Of a stretch of 64,000 bases of DNA, positions 25,667 to 34,912 are shown in pieces. Both the position numbers and the translations under genes were made by a program. This stretch comes from CAG-791 sp963650385 (GTDB taxonomy: Bacteria > Bacillota > Clostridia > Lachnospirales > Lachnospiraceae): the NCBI GenBank assembly GCA_963650385.1, contig CAVJLL010000003.1:27653-91652 (forward strand), given 5' to 3'. The first letter of the stretch is position 1. Each line of letters starts with the position of its first letter. The notes under the pieces were generated by a model. It saw only the letters and a list, made by a program, of their open reading frames with translations. It was not told the origin of the DNA and ran no database searches.

Positions 25667-26340
25667 TCAGACTTCCCCGTTTCCTGCCTCTAAATCAGTG
25701 CACCTGCTTTGTACACGCAAAAACGGCATGGCAGCGCGCCATTTCCCGCAGCACACTTTAAGACGGGGCCCCAAAATGTATTCTTTACTGCGCCGAAATT
25801 AAGCAAAGGACGCTGTCATACCATCTTTGCCGGCCTTGCAGCCGCAATGAGATGACATCAAAGGATATTATTACAGAAAATCTGGCGGCCAGAAGGTGTT
25901 CTTATCCGCAGGAATTCATCCCTCCGCAAGCCGCAGCCTTACCGAAAATGATCCGACCGCATCTTCCTGCTGCATCGTGCATTCATCCGTCCGCAGGGGC
26001 AGCAGTTCCCCGCGGTGCACTAAATCTTCACTGCCGAACAAAAGGATTTGTAATTGTGATTTCATTTTGAGCAAATGATCTTCGTGAATGATCTTTCTGT
26101 TACCTGGGAAAACTTTGTGTCAGAGAATCTACCTTAAGCTTCAAAAGACAAATGGAAACCTTTGAAATGATGTCATAGTGTAGTACACAGATAGGGTGTT
26201 CGACAGAGAACCGTTCTCATCGCCTCCTTTACGATGCATTACTGTCCGATCCTCTCGGTTCCTCCATGGTATCGAACAGATCTGATAATTGCAAGCTTGT
26301 TTGGGCTATTTTTTCACACATACAGATATTTCGGTAATCC

Positions 26341-26368
26341 TTCACAAGTTTTCTAAACTTTTTATAAT
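26341..26368 (+). promoter_or_regulatory. Candidate promoter for mecA
   Basis: TTCACA (26341-26346) and TATAAT (26363-26368), spacer 16. A second possibility is TTGACG (26373-26378) with GATACA (26395-26400), also spacer 16. Confidence 0.5.
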
Positions 26369-26533
26369 CACATTGACGACAAACATCCTCAGTAGATACA
26401 CTTATTGCAGCGGCTCCCTGATCAGACAGGATGCCGCAGTGTTCCTGGGCCGCCGCTGCAGACACCTTTTCCTGTACCGCGGTCCGGTCCATGTGACCGT
26501 TCGTCGGCAGCAGAATACACGGAGGTTAACCTC

Positions 26534-27289
26534 TTGAAAATCGAAAGAATCAACGAAAATCAGGTGCGCTTCACTCTGACAAAGGAGGATCTCGATTCCC
26601 GTCAGATGCGTTTAAGCGAACTGGCATACGGTACAGAAAAGGCCAAGGCGCTTTTCCGCGAAATGCTGCAGCAGGCCTATCGCCTGGTGGGCTTTGAAAG
26701 CGATAATACTCCGCTGATGATCGAGGCAATCCCTATAAAGGACGGCAGCATTGTTCTGGTGGTCACAAAGGTCCATGACCCGGAGGAGCTGGATCCTCGT
26801 TTTTCGAATTTTGCCCCTTCCATCCGTCAGAAGGACCGCGGAGCAAGCACCTTTGAGCAGCTCCTTCAGTCCCTGACCGAGCACACCGTCTCCGGCACAG
26901 CCGGTCAGGAGGAGGCTCGTCCCTCTGCTGCACATGATCCGCGGGAAGCTCTGCGCCGGTTTCAGGAATATTCCGTCTGCCACCGGCTGTACTCTTTCCC
27001 CAGCATGGACCTTGTGCTGCAGGCCGCAGACCGGATCCAGTCGGATTACTCCGGGGAAAGCGCGCTCTTCCGTGAAAAGGACGCATACCTTCTCTTTATG
27101 GAAATGAAGAATACCGAAGAGGCCGCTTCGCAGAGTGCGGTTCTGGCATCGATATCTGAATTCGGCGCCATGCAGCCGGTATCCTATGCAAGAGAGCAGT
27201 ATCTGGAGGAGCACGGAACACTTCTGATCGCCGATCACGCGGTAGAGAAGCTCTCCCGGCTTGCCCGCAGAACCGGTTCCGTTCAATAA
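26534..27289 (+). CDS. mecA: Adaptor protein MecA
   Basis: 251 residues from a TTG at 26534, with GGAGG eight bases upstream; no ATG lies near the conserved N-terminus KIERINENQVRFTLTKEDL. MecA delivers substrates to the ClpC AAA+ unfoldase, controlling competence and development factors. The N-terminal substrate-binding module continues with LSELAYGTEKAKALFREMLQ and MIEAIPIKDGSIVLVVTKV. A variable linker follows, then the ClpC-binding C-terminal domain (YLLFMEMKNTEEAA, LEEHGTLLIADHAVEKL). It is monocistronic here. Confidence 0.94.
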   Translation: MKIERINENQVRFTLTKEDLDSRQMRLSELAYGTEKAKALFREMLQQAYRLVGFESDNTPLMIEAIPIKDGSIVLVVTKVHDPEELDPRFSNFAPSIRQKDRGASTFEQLLQSLTEHTVSGTAGQEEARPSAAHDPREALRRFQEYSVCHRLYSFPSMDLVLQAADRIQSDYSGESALFREKDAYLLFMEMKNTEEAASQSAVLASISEFGAMQPVSYAREQYLEEHGTLLIADHAVEKLSRLARRTGSVQ

Positions 27290-27652
27290 GGGCAGAGCAA
27301 ACATTCTTTTGCCCTTGCGGATGCCAAATTGCAGGTTAGCGCCCATATCGAATTTGCCAGCAGGTTTACATCAAGCTGTGGCAGTTGCCGAACAGATGCA
27401 CATGTTAAATATTCCTAATTTATATTAGTTATAATTAACCTGCATTAGTCAAATGTATCAAAGATTTAACCTCTTCGTCCTCCCGAATCGTTGCATTCCC
27501 ACAAACCGAATGGTAGACTTCTAACCGATAGAGCAGCATCATGGTTGGGCAAAGTGTGCCCTGCCGTTGGTGCAGCAGGGGCAGAATAACCGCGGACAGT
27601 TATCCTTGTTTTTGCTGTATCAGGATGCGCAATTATACAGGAGGAAACCAAA
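27290..27652. other. Intergenic region and structured leader before nifJ (363 bp)
   Basis: After mecA, AAGGGCA and TGCCCTT (27288-27318 region) could pair as a weak terminator. An AT-rich block contains TATAAT at 27430-27435 but no good -35. From 27547 to 27614 three short hairpins follow one another: GGGCA/TGCCC, CTGC/GCAG and ATAAC/GTTAT. The last is followed by TTGTTTTT. The AGGAGG for nifJ follows. This is compatible with a regulated mRNA leader. Confidence 0.45.
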
Positions 27653-30600
27653 ATGGCAAGAAAGTACTTAACCATGGATGGTAACGAGGCTGCCGCACAC
27701 GCCGCGTATGCGTATACGGAAGTTGCTACCATCTACCCCATCACACCGTCATCCGTTATGCCTGAGCACGTTGACGAGTGGGCAACGGCCGGACGCAAGA
27801 ACATCTTTGGTGACATTGTACACGTAACCGAGATGCAGTCCGAGGCAGGTGCAGCAGGTGCAACCCACGGTTCCATCGTAGCCGGTGCAATGACTTCCAC
27901 ATTCACCGCTTCCCAGGGACTGCTGCTGATGATCCCGAACATCTACAAGGTAGCCGGTGAAGGACTCCCGGCAGTGTTCAATGTATCTGCACGCTGCGTA
28001 GCTACTCATGCACTGAACATTTTCGGCGATCATTCTGACGTATATGCATGTCGTCAGACCGGTGCAGCTATGCTCTGCGAGAGCTCCGTGCAGGAAGTTA
28101 TGGATCTGACTCCGGTAGCTTACTGCGCAGCTGTAGACGGTAAGCTTCCTTTCATCAACTTCTTCGATGGATTCCGTACCTCTCATGAGATTCAGAAGAT
28201 TCAGGTGTGGGATTATGATGACCTCAAGGATCTGATCGATCTGGATAAGGTACAGGAGTTCCGCAACAATGCCCTGAATCCGAATCATCCTCGTCAGATG
28301 GGCTCTGCACAGAACCCTGACATCTTCTTCACAACCCGTGAGGCATGCAACACCACTTATGATGAGATGCCCGGCGTTGTTCAGAAGTACATGGACAAGG
28401 TAAACGAGAAGCTCGGCACAGATTACAAGCTCTTCAACTACTACGGCGCTGCTGATGCAGAGCAGGTCATCATCGCAATGGGTTCTGTCAATGAGACCAT
28501 TGAGGAGACTGTTGACTACCTGAACGGCCAGGGCATGAAGGTTGGTCTTGTAAAGGTTCGCCTGTACAGACCTTTCTGCGCAGAAGCTCTGATCGATGCA
28601 ATCCCGGATACCGTTAAGAAGATCTCTGTTCTGGACCGCACCAAGGAGCCCGGCTCCATCGGTGAGCCTCTGTACCTGGATGTTGTTGCAGCTCTGAAGG
28701 GATCCAAGTTCGATCAGGTTCCGGTTTACACCGGCAGATACGGCCTCGGCTCCAAGGATACAACTCCGGCTCAGATCATCGCTGTTTACAACAACGAGGA
28801 TAAGAAGCGCTTCACCATCGGCATTGATGATGATGTTACACACCTTTCCCTTCCTACCGGCAAGGAAATCGTTACCACTCCTGAGGGAACGGTTTGCTGC
28901 AAGTTCTGGGGTCTGGGTGCTGACGGAACCGTAGGTGCCAACAAGAACTCCATCAAGATCATCGGCGACAACACCGACATGTACGCACAGGCTTACTTTG
29001 ATTATGACTCCAAGAAGTCCGGCGGCGTAACCATGTCCCACCTTCGTTTCGGTAAGAAGGCTATCAAGTCCACTTACCTGATTCACCAGGCGAACTTCGT
29101 TGCATGCCATAACCCGGCATATATGCGCAAGTTCAACATGGTGCAGGAGCTGGTAGACGGCGGTTCCTTCCTGCTGAACTGCTCCTGGAGCGATGAGGAT
29201 CTCGAGAAGCACATCCCCGGCCAGGTAAAGAAGTTCATCCATGATCACAAGATCAACTTCTATACCATCGACGGCGTGAAGCTCGGCATCGAGACCGGCA
29301 TGGGACCGACTCGTATCAACACCATCCTTCAGTCTGCTTTCTTCACCATCACCAAGATCATTCCGGAGGAGCACGCTGTACAGCTGATGAAGGATGCCGC
29401 TCAGAAGACATACGGCCGCAAGGGTCAGGATGTCGTTGAGAAGAACTGGGCTGCTATCGATGCCGGCGCTAAGAACTGGCATAAGGTCGAGGTTCCGGAG
29501 AGTTGGGGCAGCGCCGAGGACGAGGGTCTTGATTTCAAGAAGGTTACCAGCGACCGCAAGGATGTTGAGGCATTCGTCAACAACATTCAGCTGGCAGTTT
29601 CCGCTCAGGAAGGCAACGGCCTGAAGGTTTCCGACGTACTTCCCTACGTAGACGGATCCACTCCTTCCGGCGCAGCTGCATTCGAGAAGCGCGGCATCGC
29701 TGTCAATGTTCCTGTATGGAACGCAGAGAGCTGCATCGAGTGCACATTCTGCTCTTATGTCTGCCCGCACGCAGCAATTCGTCCGATCGCTATGACTGAG
29801 GAAGAGGCAGCAAAGGCACCTGCAGGCACCGTAGTAAAGGATCTTACCGGTATGCCCGGCTACAAGTTTGCCATCGTAGTTTCCAGCCTTGACTGCACAG
29901 GCTGCGGCTCCTGCGCAAACGTATGCCCTGGCAACATGAAGGCTGCAACGCTCACCATGACGAGACTGGATGATGCACAGGCTCTTCCGAACCAGCAGGA
30001 GGCATTTGACTACGCTGTAACACTCCCGATCAAGGAAGACGTTGTTGCCAAGTTCAAGGAGACAACTGTAAAGGGATCTCAGTTCAAGCAGCCTCTGCTG
30101 GAGTTCTCCGGCGCATGCGCTGGCTGCGGCGAGACACCTTACATCAAGCTCATCACACAGCTGTTCGGCGACAGAATGTACATTGCAAATGCAACCGGAT
30201 GCACATCCATCTGGGGCAACTCTTCACCTTCTACGCCTTACACGGTAAATGCGAAGGGACACGGCCCTGCATGGTCCAACTCCCTGTTCGAGGATGCTGC
30301 AGAGTTCGGTTATGGTATGCTCCTTGCCAACAACGCTATCCGCGCTCAGCTTAAGGAGAAGGTCGCTGCATGGGGCGGCGAGGGAAGCCAGGAGTATCTG
30401 GATACCTTCGCAATTGGTGCCGAGAACGGCGCTGCTACCGACAAACTGATCGCAGCTCTTGAGGCTGACGGCTCCGACGCTGCAAAGGATATCCTGAAGG
30501 AGAAGGATTACCTTGCCAAGAAGTCCCAGTGGATCTTCGGCGGTGACGGATGGGCATTCGATATCGGCTACGGCGGAGTTGATCACGTACTTGCTTCCGG

Positions 30601-31168
30601 CAAGGATGTCAACATCTTCGTTGTAAACACTGAGGTATACTCCAACACCGGCGGACAGTCCTCCAAGGCTACTCCGGAAGGCGCAGTTGCTCAGTTCGCA
30701 GCAGCCGGCAAGGAAACCGTTCAGAAGGATCTTGCAGCTATGGCAATGAGCTATGGCTACGTATATGTCGCTCAGATTTCCATGGGTGCTGACAGAAATC
30801 AGTGCATCAAGGCAATCGCAGAGGCTGAGGCATATCCGGGACCGTCTCTGGTTATCGCTTATGCACCTTGCATCAACCACGGTATCCGCAAGGGCATGAA
30901 CAAGGCTCAGGACGAGGAGAAGCTTGCAGTAGAGACTGGTTACTACAACCTGTTCCGCTTCAATCCTGCCGGCGGCGACAAGAAGTTCACTCTGGACTCC
31001 AAGCCCGCAACAAAGGAGTACAGCGAGTTCCTCAGCGGCGAGGTTCGCTACACATCCTTGCAGCGCAAGAACCCTGAGAGAGCTGCAAAGCTCTTCGCAG
31101 AGGCCGAGGCTCACGCAAAGGCTCATTACGCTTATCTCGAGAAGCTGGGTGCCCTTTACAACAACTGA
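27653..31168 (+). CDS. nifJ: Pyruvate:ferredoxin (flavodoxin) oxidoreductase, single-chain
   Basis: 1171 residues, the usual length of the fused homodimeric enzyme. It oxidises pyruvate to acetyl-CoA and CO2, reducing ferredoxin; this is the central step of fermentation in anaerobes. Domains in order: domain I with YPITPSSVMPEHVDEWA, the gamma-type domain (~415-620), the two-cluster ferredoxin domain (CIECTFCSYVCPHAAIRP and CTGCGSCANVCPGNMKA), and the TPP domain (GACAGCGETPYIKL, GDGWAFDIGYGGVDHVLA, NTEVYSNTGGQSSKATP). The start has AGGAGG at eight bases. Codon choice is strongly biased (AAG, GGC, AAC), consistent with high expression. A small ferredoxin gene follows. Confidence 0.98.
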   Translation: MARKYLTMDGNEAAAHAAYAYTEVATIYPITPSSVMPEHVDEWATAGRKNIFGDIVHVTEMQSEAGAAGATHGSIVAGAMTSTFTASQGLLLMIPNIYKVAGEGLPAVFNVSARCVATHALNIFGDHSDVYACRQTGAAMLCESSVQEVMDLTPVAYCAAVDGKLPFINFFDGFRTSHEIQKIQVWDYDDLKDLIDLDKVQEFRNNALNPNHPRQMGSAQNPDIFFTTREACNTTYDEMPGVVQKYMDKVNEKLGTDYKLFNYYGAADAEQVIIAMGSVNETIEETVDYLNGQGMKVGLVKVRLYRPFCAEALIDAIPDTVKKISVLDRTKEPGSIGEPLYLDVVAALKGSKFDQVPVYTGRYGLGSKDTTPAQIIAVYNNEDKKRFTIGIDDDVTHLSLPTGKEIVTTPEGTVCCKFWGLGADGTVGANKNSIKIIGDNTDMYAQAYFDYDSKKSGGVTMSHLRFGKKAIKSTYLIHQANFVACHNPAYMRKFNMVQELVDGGSFLLNCSWSDEDLEKHIPGQVKKFIHDHKINFYTIDGVKLGIETGMGPTRINTILQSAFFTITKIIPEEHAVQLMKDAAQKTYGRKGQDVVEKNWAAIDAGAKNWHKVEVPESWGSAEDEGLDFKKVTSDRKDVEAFVNNIQLAVSAQEGNGLKVSDVLPYVDGSTPSGAAAFEKRGIAVNVPVWNAESCIECTFCSYVCPHAAIRPIAMTEEEAAKAPAGTVVKDLTGMPGYKFAIVVSSLDCTGCGSCANVCPGNMKAATLTMTRLDDAQALPNQQEAFDYAVTLPIKEDVVAKFKETTVKGSQFKQPLLEFSGACAGCGETPYIKLITQLFGDRMYIANATGCTSIWGNSSPSTPYTVNAKGHGPAWSNSLFEDAAEFGYGMLLANNAIRAQLKEKVAAWGGEGSQEYLDTFAIGAENGAATDKLIAALEADGSDAAKDILKEKDYLAKKSQWIFGGDGWAFDIGYGGVDHVLASGKDVNIFVVNTEVYSNTGGQSSKATPEGAVAQFAAAGKETVQKDLAAMAMSYGYVYVAQISMGADRNQCIKAIAEAEAYPGPSLVIAYAPCINHGIRKGMNKAQDEEKLAVETGYYNLFRFNPAGGDKKFTLDSKPATKEYSEFLSGEVRYTSLQRKNPERAAKLFAEAEAHAKAHYAYLEKLGALYNN

Positions 31169-31235
31169 TTCTATTCAAAGCTATACAAACTTTAGCATTG
31201 TCTAACCAATGCGGCGAGTTGTAAGATGAGTTCGA

Positions 31236-31272
31236 TCAAAGGACAGGCATCCTTGGATGTCTGTCCTTTCTT
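31236..31272 (+). terminator. Hairpin between nifJ and the ferredoxin gene
   Basis: A 15-bp stem with one G-T pair, AAAGGACAGGCATCC (31238-31252) with GGATGTCTGTCCTTT (31255-31269), and a 2-base loop, then CTTC. It is likely a terminator or attenuator that lets some transcripts read into the ferredoxin gene. Confidence 0.75.
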
Positions 31273-31326
31273 CAAAAAGTCGTATGAAGCATGAATTCAT
31301 GCATATAATTTAAGGAGGATGAAACT

Positions 31327-31497
31327 ATGGCACGTGTTATTGGAGATGCTTGCATCAGCTGCGGTTCCTGCGCTGCTCAGTGTCCTGTACAGGCAATTGC
31401 TGAGGGCGATGCACACTACGAGATCAATGCAGATTCCTGCATCGATTGCGGCGCATGCGAGGCACAGTGTCCTGTAGGTGCAATCTCTGAGGGCTGA
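31327..31497 (+). CDS. 2[4Fe-4S] ferredoxin (56 residues)
   Basis: A clostridial-type small ferredoxin. It has two CxxCxxCxxxCP motifs, CISCGSCAAQCP and CIDCGACEAQCP, separated by the short loop VQAIAEGDAHYEINADS. This gives eight cysteines for two 4Fe-4S clusters. The ATG has AAGGAGG seven bases upstream. It lies 158 bases after nifJ on the same strand, separated by a hairpin, and is the likely electron acceptor of the pyruvate oxidoreductase. It ends at a strong terminator. Confidence 0.97.
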   Translation: MARVIGDACISCGSCAAQCPVQAIAEGDAHYEINADSCIDCGACEAQCPVGAISEG

Positions 31498-31541
31498 GCC
31501 ATTTTCAGAGATACACAGACAGACATTTGAGTCACAGAAAT

Positions 31542-31582
31542 AAAAGAGCTGACATCCGGAAGATGGATGTCAGCTCTTTTGT
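31542..31582. terminator. Strong terminator after ferredoxin, probably bidirectional
   Basis: A perfect 16-bp stem, AAAAGAGCTGACATCC (31542-31557) with GGATGTCAGCTCTTTT (31565-31580), and a 7-base loop. The A/T ends allow use from both sides, here by the ferredoxin gene (plus) and the membrane protein gene (minus). Confidence 0.92.
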
Positions 31583-31619
31583 TTTAAATGTGCGGGTAGT
31601 GCCTACATGAACGAGCCCA

Positions 31620-33083
31620 TTATTGCTCCGAGGTGCCTTCCGTCTGTGCGGCCCACGTGTCATAATCCACCGCCCGAATGGACGTAACACCGTAATACGA
31701 TTCGTAAAAAATATTGATCCAGTACTCCGGGTTCTCCGTCATTTCCATTTTCTCGATTGCAGAATATGTGTTGTAAAAGTCCGGATGGACCAGCGGCACT
31801 GTAATATCCTCTGCCCCTGCCGCTGCCTGCTGCTGAATGTACGAGATCCGCCTCGTCTCATCTCTCCAGATTCTGGCCAGATTGGTTCCATCCTCCACAT
31901 AGACAAAGAAAAAACGGAGCAGAAGAACCGCCAGAAGGCTCCAGCCAGCAGCCTTCAGAAGGTATCCCTCCTTCTCTCCCTTCATCACCTCACGGATCCC
32001 GGCCGCCAACGCGATAAGAAGGAACAAACCGGCGCCGAAGAAAGCCCTCGCCTGTGTCTGACTGGTCGCAGCCAGCGCATAGGAGGTTGCCAGGAACAGC
32101 ACCCCATACAAGCCCATTTCTGCCGCTGTGCGGCGGTTTCTCTGAAGGAGCAGTATGATCACGCATACAAGGAAAACTGCCAGCAGGAGGCCAAAATACT
32201 CGTGTATCGTAAGTGTGATCTTCTGTACTCTGGCGAGCATCCCCAGAAGGCCGGAGTAGTTTTCATCCTCCGTATGATAGGACGCCCGGATTCTGGCACC
32301 CGGCGAGAGCACCATGACCGCAAGGCCTGCCGCGTTGCCCGCAAGGCCGGCACAATACCCTGCCGAAACTCTGTGTCCCTTTTTCTTCTGTACCAACAGC
32401 AGCAAAAGAAGATACAGAAGGCATCCGCCCGATGTATTCTCATTGCACCAGCCGGCCAGGACGCCGAAGAGGAACAGTCCCACTGCCGCCGCAATGCGCT
32501 CCCCCCTGCCGGCTCCATGCCCCACGCGCTCCAGCTCGCTTCTCTCAAGGTTCATGAAGCCCAGAATGAACACAGCCCCCCACAGATAGTTGCAGGCTCC
32601 GTCCTCCCACAGGATAGTTTCCGAGAAATCCACGGCATACAGCCAGAGCCCCATCTGCAGCAGAAGCAGCGTAAAGACTTCGAACGTCCTGTCCGGTCTC
32701 GTCAGGCGGTACATCAGAAGCGAGAGCAGTACAAACGCAAGGCTGTTTGCAATCTTAAATACCGGTGCCGGCAGATACAAAAAGAAACGAAGCAGCAGGT
32801 GAACAACGCTGCGGCCGTTCCATGTCATATACTGGTTGTATTCCTGCCGGAAAAGATCCGCTATCCCCGTTGCCTTCCGAACCTCCATGGCGTACGAGTA
32901 ATCATCAGAAAGCATCGGTGTGAGCAGGTTAAAGACCAGCACCGCTGCAAAAGACAAAAGCAGGATCAGGAGAAACAAGCGTCTCTCCCGGTCCTGTCCG
33001 ATTGCAAAGCCCATGCATATATTCTTCTTTTCTGCGGTTTTATCTGCAGCTTTGTCTGCAGCTCTGTTCGAACAATCCGTCAT
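31620..33083 (-). CDS. Polytopic membrane protein, DUF6056-like
   Basis: 487 residues from ATG 33083, which lies 4 bases after the dnaB stop with a poor ribosome site; ATG 33095 inside dnaB is an alternative. Eleven or so hydrophobic helices are seen. An early extracytoplasmic loop carries LLTPMLSDDYSYAMEVRK and YNQYMTWNGRSVVHLLLRFF. The paired D-D-Y and W-N-G-R features recall DUF6056/GtrII-like membrane glycosyltransferase-type proteins. Later WEDGACNYLWGAVFILGF and AGWCNENTSGG are also typical. The cytoplasmic N-terminus is rich in Ala/Asp/Lys repeats. Function unknown; a role in cell-surface glycan modification is inferred. Confidence 0.7.
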   Translation of the reverse strand: MTDCSNRAADKAADKTAEKKNICMGFAIGQDRERRLFLLILLLSFAAVLVFNLLTPMLSDDYSYAMEVRKATGIADLFRQEYNQYMTWNGRSVVHLLLRFFLYLPAPVFKIANSLAFVLLSLLMYRLTRPDRTFEVFTLLLLQMGLWLYAVDFSETILWEDGACNYLWGAVFILGFMNLERSELERVGHGAGRGERIAAAVGLFLFGVLAGWCNENTSGGCLLYLLLLLLVQKKKGHRVSAGYCAGLAGNAAGLAVMVLSPGARIRASYHTEDENYSGLLGMLARVQKITLTIHEYFGLLLAVFLVCVIILLLQRNRRTAAEMGLYGVLFLATSYALAATSQTQARAFFGAGLFLLIALAAGIREVMKGEKEGYLLKAAGWSLLAVLLLRFFFVYVEDGTNLARIWRDETRRISYIQQQAAAGAEDITVPLVHPDFYNTYSAIEKMEMTENPEYWINIFYESYYGVTSIRAVDYDTWAAQTEGTSEQ

Positions 33084-33087
33084 TCCC

Positions 33088-34446
33088 TTACCCATTCTGC
33101 GCCGCAGCTGCACCGGCCAAATTTGCAAACTTTGTCAGCTCCGGCAGCCACTTGAGCTGCACGGTTCCGATCGGGCCGTTTCTCTGCTTGGCTATAATGA
33201 TCTCTGCAATTCCCTTATCCGGCGAATCCTCGTGATAGTATTCATCCCGGTAAATAAACATTACGATGTCTGCATCCTGCTCAATTGCGCCGGACTCACG
33301 AAGATCGGAAAGCATCGGTCGCTTATCCGTTCTGGACTCCACAGCGCGGGAGAGCTGAGACAGGGCAATCACCGGAACATTCAGCTCCCTGGCCAGTGCC
33401 TTCAGTGAACGGGAGATCTCCGAAATCTCCTGCTGTCTGGAGTCCGAATTCCTGCCGCCGCTTCCGCTCATCAGCTGAAGGTAATCAATGATCACCAGGT
33501 CCAGTCCCTGATCCATCTTGAACTTCATACATTTTGAGCGCATGGCACTCACCGTAATAGCGGGTGTATCGTCGATCATAAGCGCCGATTCACCGATCGT
33601 TTCCGCGCCCTCAATCAGATCCGACCACTCTCCCTCCGAGAGATCACCGGTACGGATCTTCTGCGCATCCACATGGCTTTCCAGAGAGAACATACGGTTA
33701 ATCAGCTGTTCCTTGGACATTTCGAGTGAGAAAATAGCCACACGCTTTTTCTGACGTACGCCGCAGTTTTCCGCAATGTTCAGTACGAACGCCGTCTTGC
33801 CCATGGACGGTCTCGCCGCAAGGAGAATCAGATCCGCCGGCTGAAGTCCAGCCGTTTTATTATCCAAATCCGTAAAACCGGTCGGAATTCCAGTAATATT
33901 GCCGTTGATCTTCGAAGCCATGACGATCTTGCGCATCGCATTCGAAACAATCTGCCGAATGTCCTGGTATTCCGATCCCTTTTTTCCCTGTGACAGGCGG
34001 AAAACAGACTCCTCCGCCTTTGTCATAATCTCCTGGGCGCCGCCGGCGCCCGTATAGGCGTCATTGGCGACCTCCTCGCAGACGCGGATGGTCTGCCGCA
34101 TCAGGGATTTCTCAGCCACGATGCGGGCATAGCTCACCACATTCGCCGACGTCGGGACCTGCGCAATCAATGTGCCGAGCGTCCGGGCATCATACATTTC
34201 CGGCGGGAGGTTCTTCTCCTTGAGCTTTTCCTGCAGCGTGACAGGGTCCACTGCAAGGCCGCTCTGCTCCAGCTCCAGGATCGATTCATACATAATCCCA
34301 TACTGTCTGGAGTAGAAATCGTCCTTTGTCAGTATTTCCATAACGCTTCCGATGGCCTGCTGATCCATCAGCATCGCGCCGATGACAGACATCTCCGCCT
34401 CAAGGTTATGGGGCATTACCCGTTTTACTGCATCTTCCTGCGGCAT
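33088..34446 (-). CDS. dnaB: Replicative DNA helicase DnaB
   Basis: 452 residues. This hexameric helicase opens the replication fork. The N-terminal domain is recognised by PHNLEAEMSVIGAMLMDQQA. The RecA-like core has LILLAARPSMGKTAFVLNIA (Walker A), LDLVIIDYLQLMSG (Walker B) and VIALSQLSRAVESRTDKRPM (DnaB signature). Its ATG starts 1 base after the rplI stop, the standard rplI-dnaB pairing. It is the DnaC-type helicase of Firmicutes nomenclature; the likely loader is encoded at 7-8 kb. Confidence 0.97.
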   Translation of the reverse strand: MPQEDAVKRVMPHNLEAEMSVIGAMLMDQQAIGSVMEILTKDDFYSRQYGIMYESILELEQSGLAVDPVTLQEKLKEKNLPPEMYDARTLGTLIAQVPTSANVVSYARIVAEKSLMRQTIRVCEEVANDAYTGAGGAQEIMTKAEESVFRLSQGKKGSEYQDIRQIVSNAMRKIVMASKINGNITGIPTGFTDLDNKTAGLQPADLILLAARPSMGKTAFVLNIAENCGVRQKKRVAIFSLEMSKEQLINRMFSLESHVDAQKIRTGDLSEGEWSDLIEGAETIGESALMIDDTPAITVSAMRSKCMKFKMDQGLDLVIIDYLQLMSGSGGRNSDSRQQEISEISRSLKALARELNVPVIALSQLSRAVESRTDKRPMLSDLRESGAIEQDADIVMFIYRDEYYHEDSPDKGIAEIIIAKQRNGPIGTVQLKWLPELTKFANLAGAAAAQNG

Positions 34447-34447
34447 G

Positions 34448-34894
34448 TCATGCTTCCTTCACCTTCACATGGAGCTTCCCCGTCACCTCCGGATGAAGCT
34501 TGATGGAAACCTCATGCATTCCGAAGGAACGGATGGGCTCCTCGAGAACAATCTTTTTCTTGTCCAGACTAAGGCCGTGCTGCCGGGATGCCTGCTCTGC
34601 AATCTCCTTGGAAGCGACCGACCCGAACACCTTTCCGTTCTCTCCGGCCTTCATGGAAACCTCGATCGTCAGCCCGTCCAGCTTAACCGCCAGCTCCTTT
34701 GCCTGTGCCAGGCGCTCCGCAGCCAGCTTGTCCTCGTGCTGCTTCTGCAGCTTGAGCTCGTTTTTATTCTTGTCGGTTGCCTCTACGCCTACATGCTTGG
34801 GCAGGACAAAGTTTCTCGCATAGCCGTCGCTGACATTAACAATCTCTCCCTTTTTCCCCAGGGACTTTACATCCTCCAGCAAAATAACCTTCAT
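34448..34894 (-). CDS. rplI: 50S ribosomal protein L9
   Basis: 148 residues, normal length. L9 binds 23S rRNA near L1. MKVILLEDVKSLGKKGEIVN and VSDGYARNFVLPKHVGVEAT are the conserved N-domain, followed by the long connecting helix and a C-domain (GKVFGSVASKEIAEQ). It lies 18 bases after gdpP and 1 base before dnaB, as in many Firmicutes. Confidence 0.98.
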   Translation of the reverse strand: MKVILLEDVKSLGKKGEIVNVSDGYARNFVLPKHVGVEATDKNKNELKLQKQHEDKLAAERLAQAKELAVKLDGLTIEVSMKAGENGKVFGSVASKEIAEQASRQHGLSLDKKKIVLEEPIRSFGMHEVSIKLHPEVTGKLHVKVKEA

Positions 34895-34912
34895 CTTCGT
34901 TGTCTCCTTTCT

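Larger units (their letters stand above)
25609..26533. other. Long intergenic region between divergent GH18 and mecA genes (925 bp)
   Basis: It holds the promoter of the GH18 gene near the left end (25661-25666) and a likely mecA promoter (26341-26368). I see no convincing gene in between. A minus-strand ORF of 87 codons (26229-26492) and a 15-codon ORF with a strong ribosome site (26173-26220) are discussed as findings. The rest has no repeat or RNA that I recognise. Confidence 0.55.

Noticed and set aside
27540..27620. T-box leader before nifJ (AACCGCGG seen)
   Set aside because: The conserved AGGGTGGNACCGCG context and a specifier stem are missing, and nifJ is not an amino-acid gene.
27749..29770. 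673-codon open frame on the minus strand opposite nifJ
   Set aside because: It is a mirror of the strong codon bias of nifJ; no ribosome site, no recognised family, and nifJ is unambiguous.
30224..31126. 300-codon minus-strand frame opposite the nifJ 3' half
   Set aside because: Same codon-bias shadow; low-complexity Leu/Cys/Ser composition.
31623..33155. 510-codon plus-strand frame opposite the DUF6056-like gene
   Set aside because: Gln/Lys/Arg-rich composition typical of antisense to a hydrophobic protein; no start signal.
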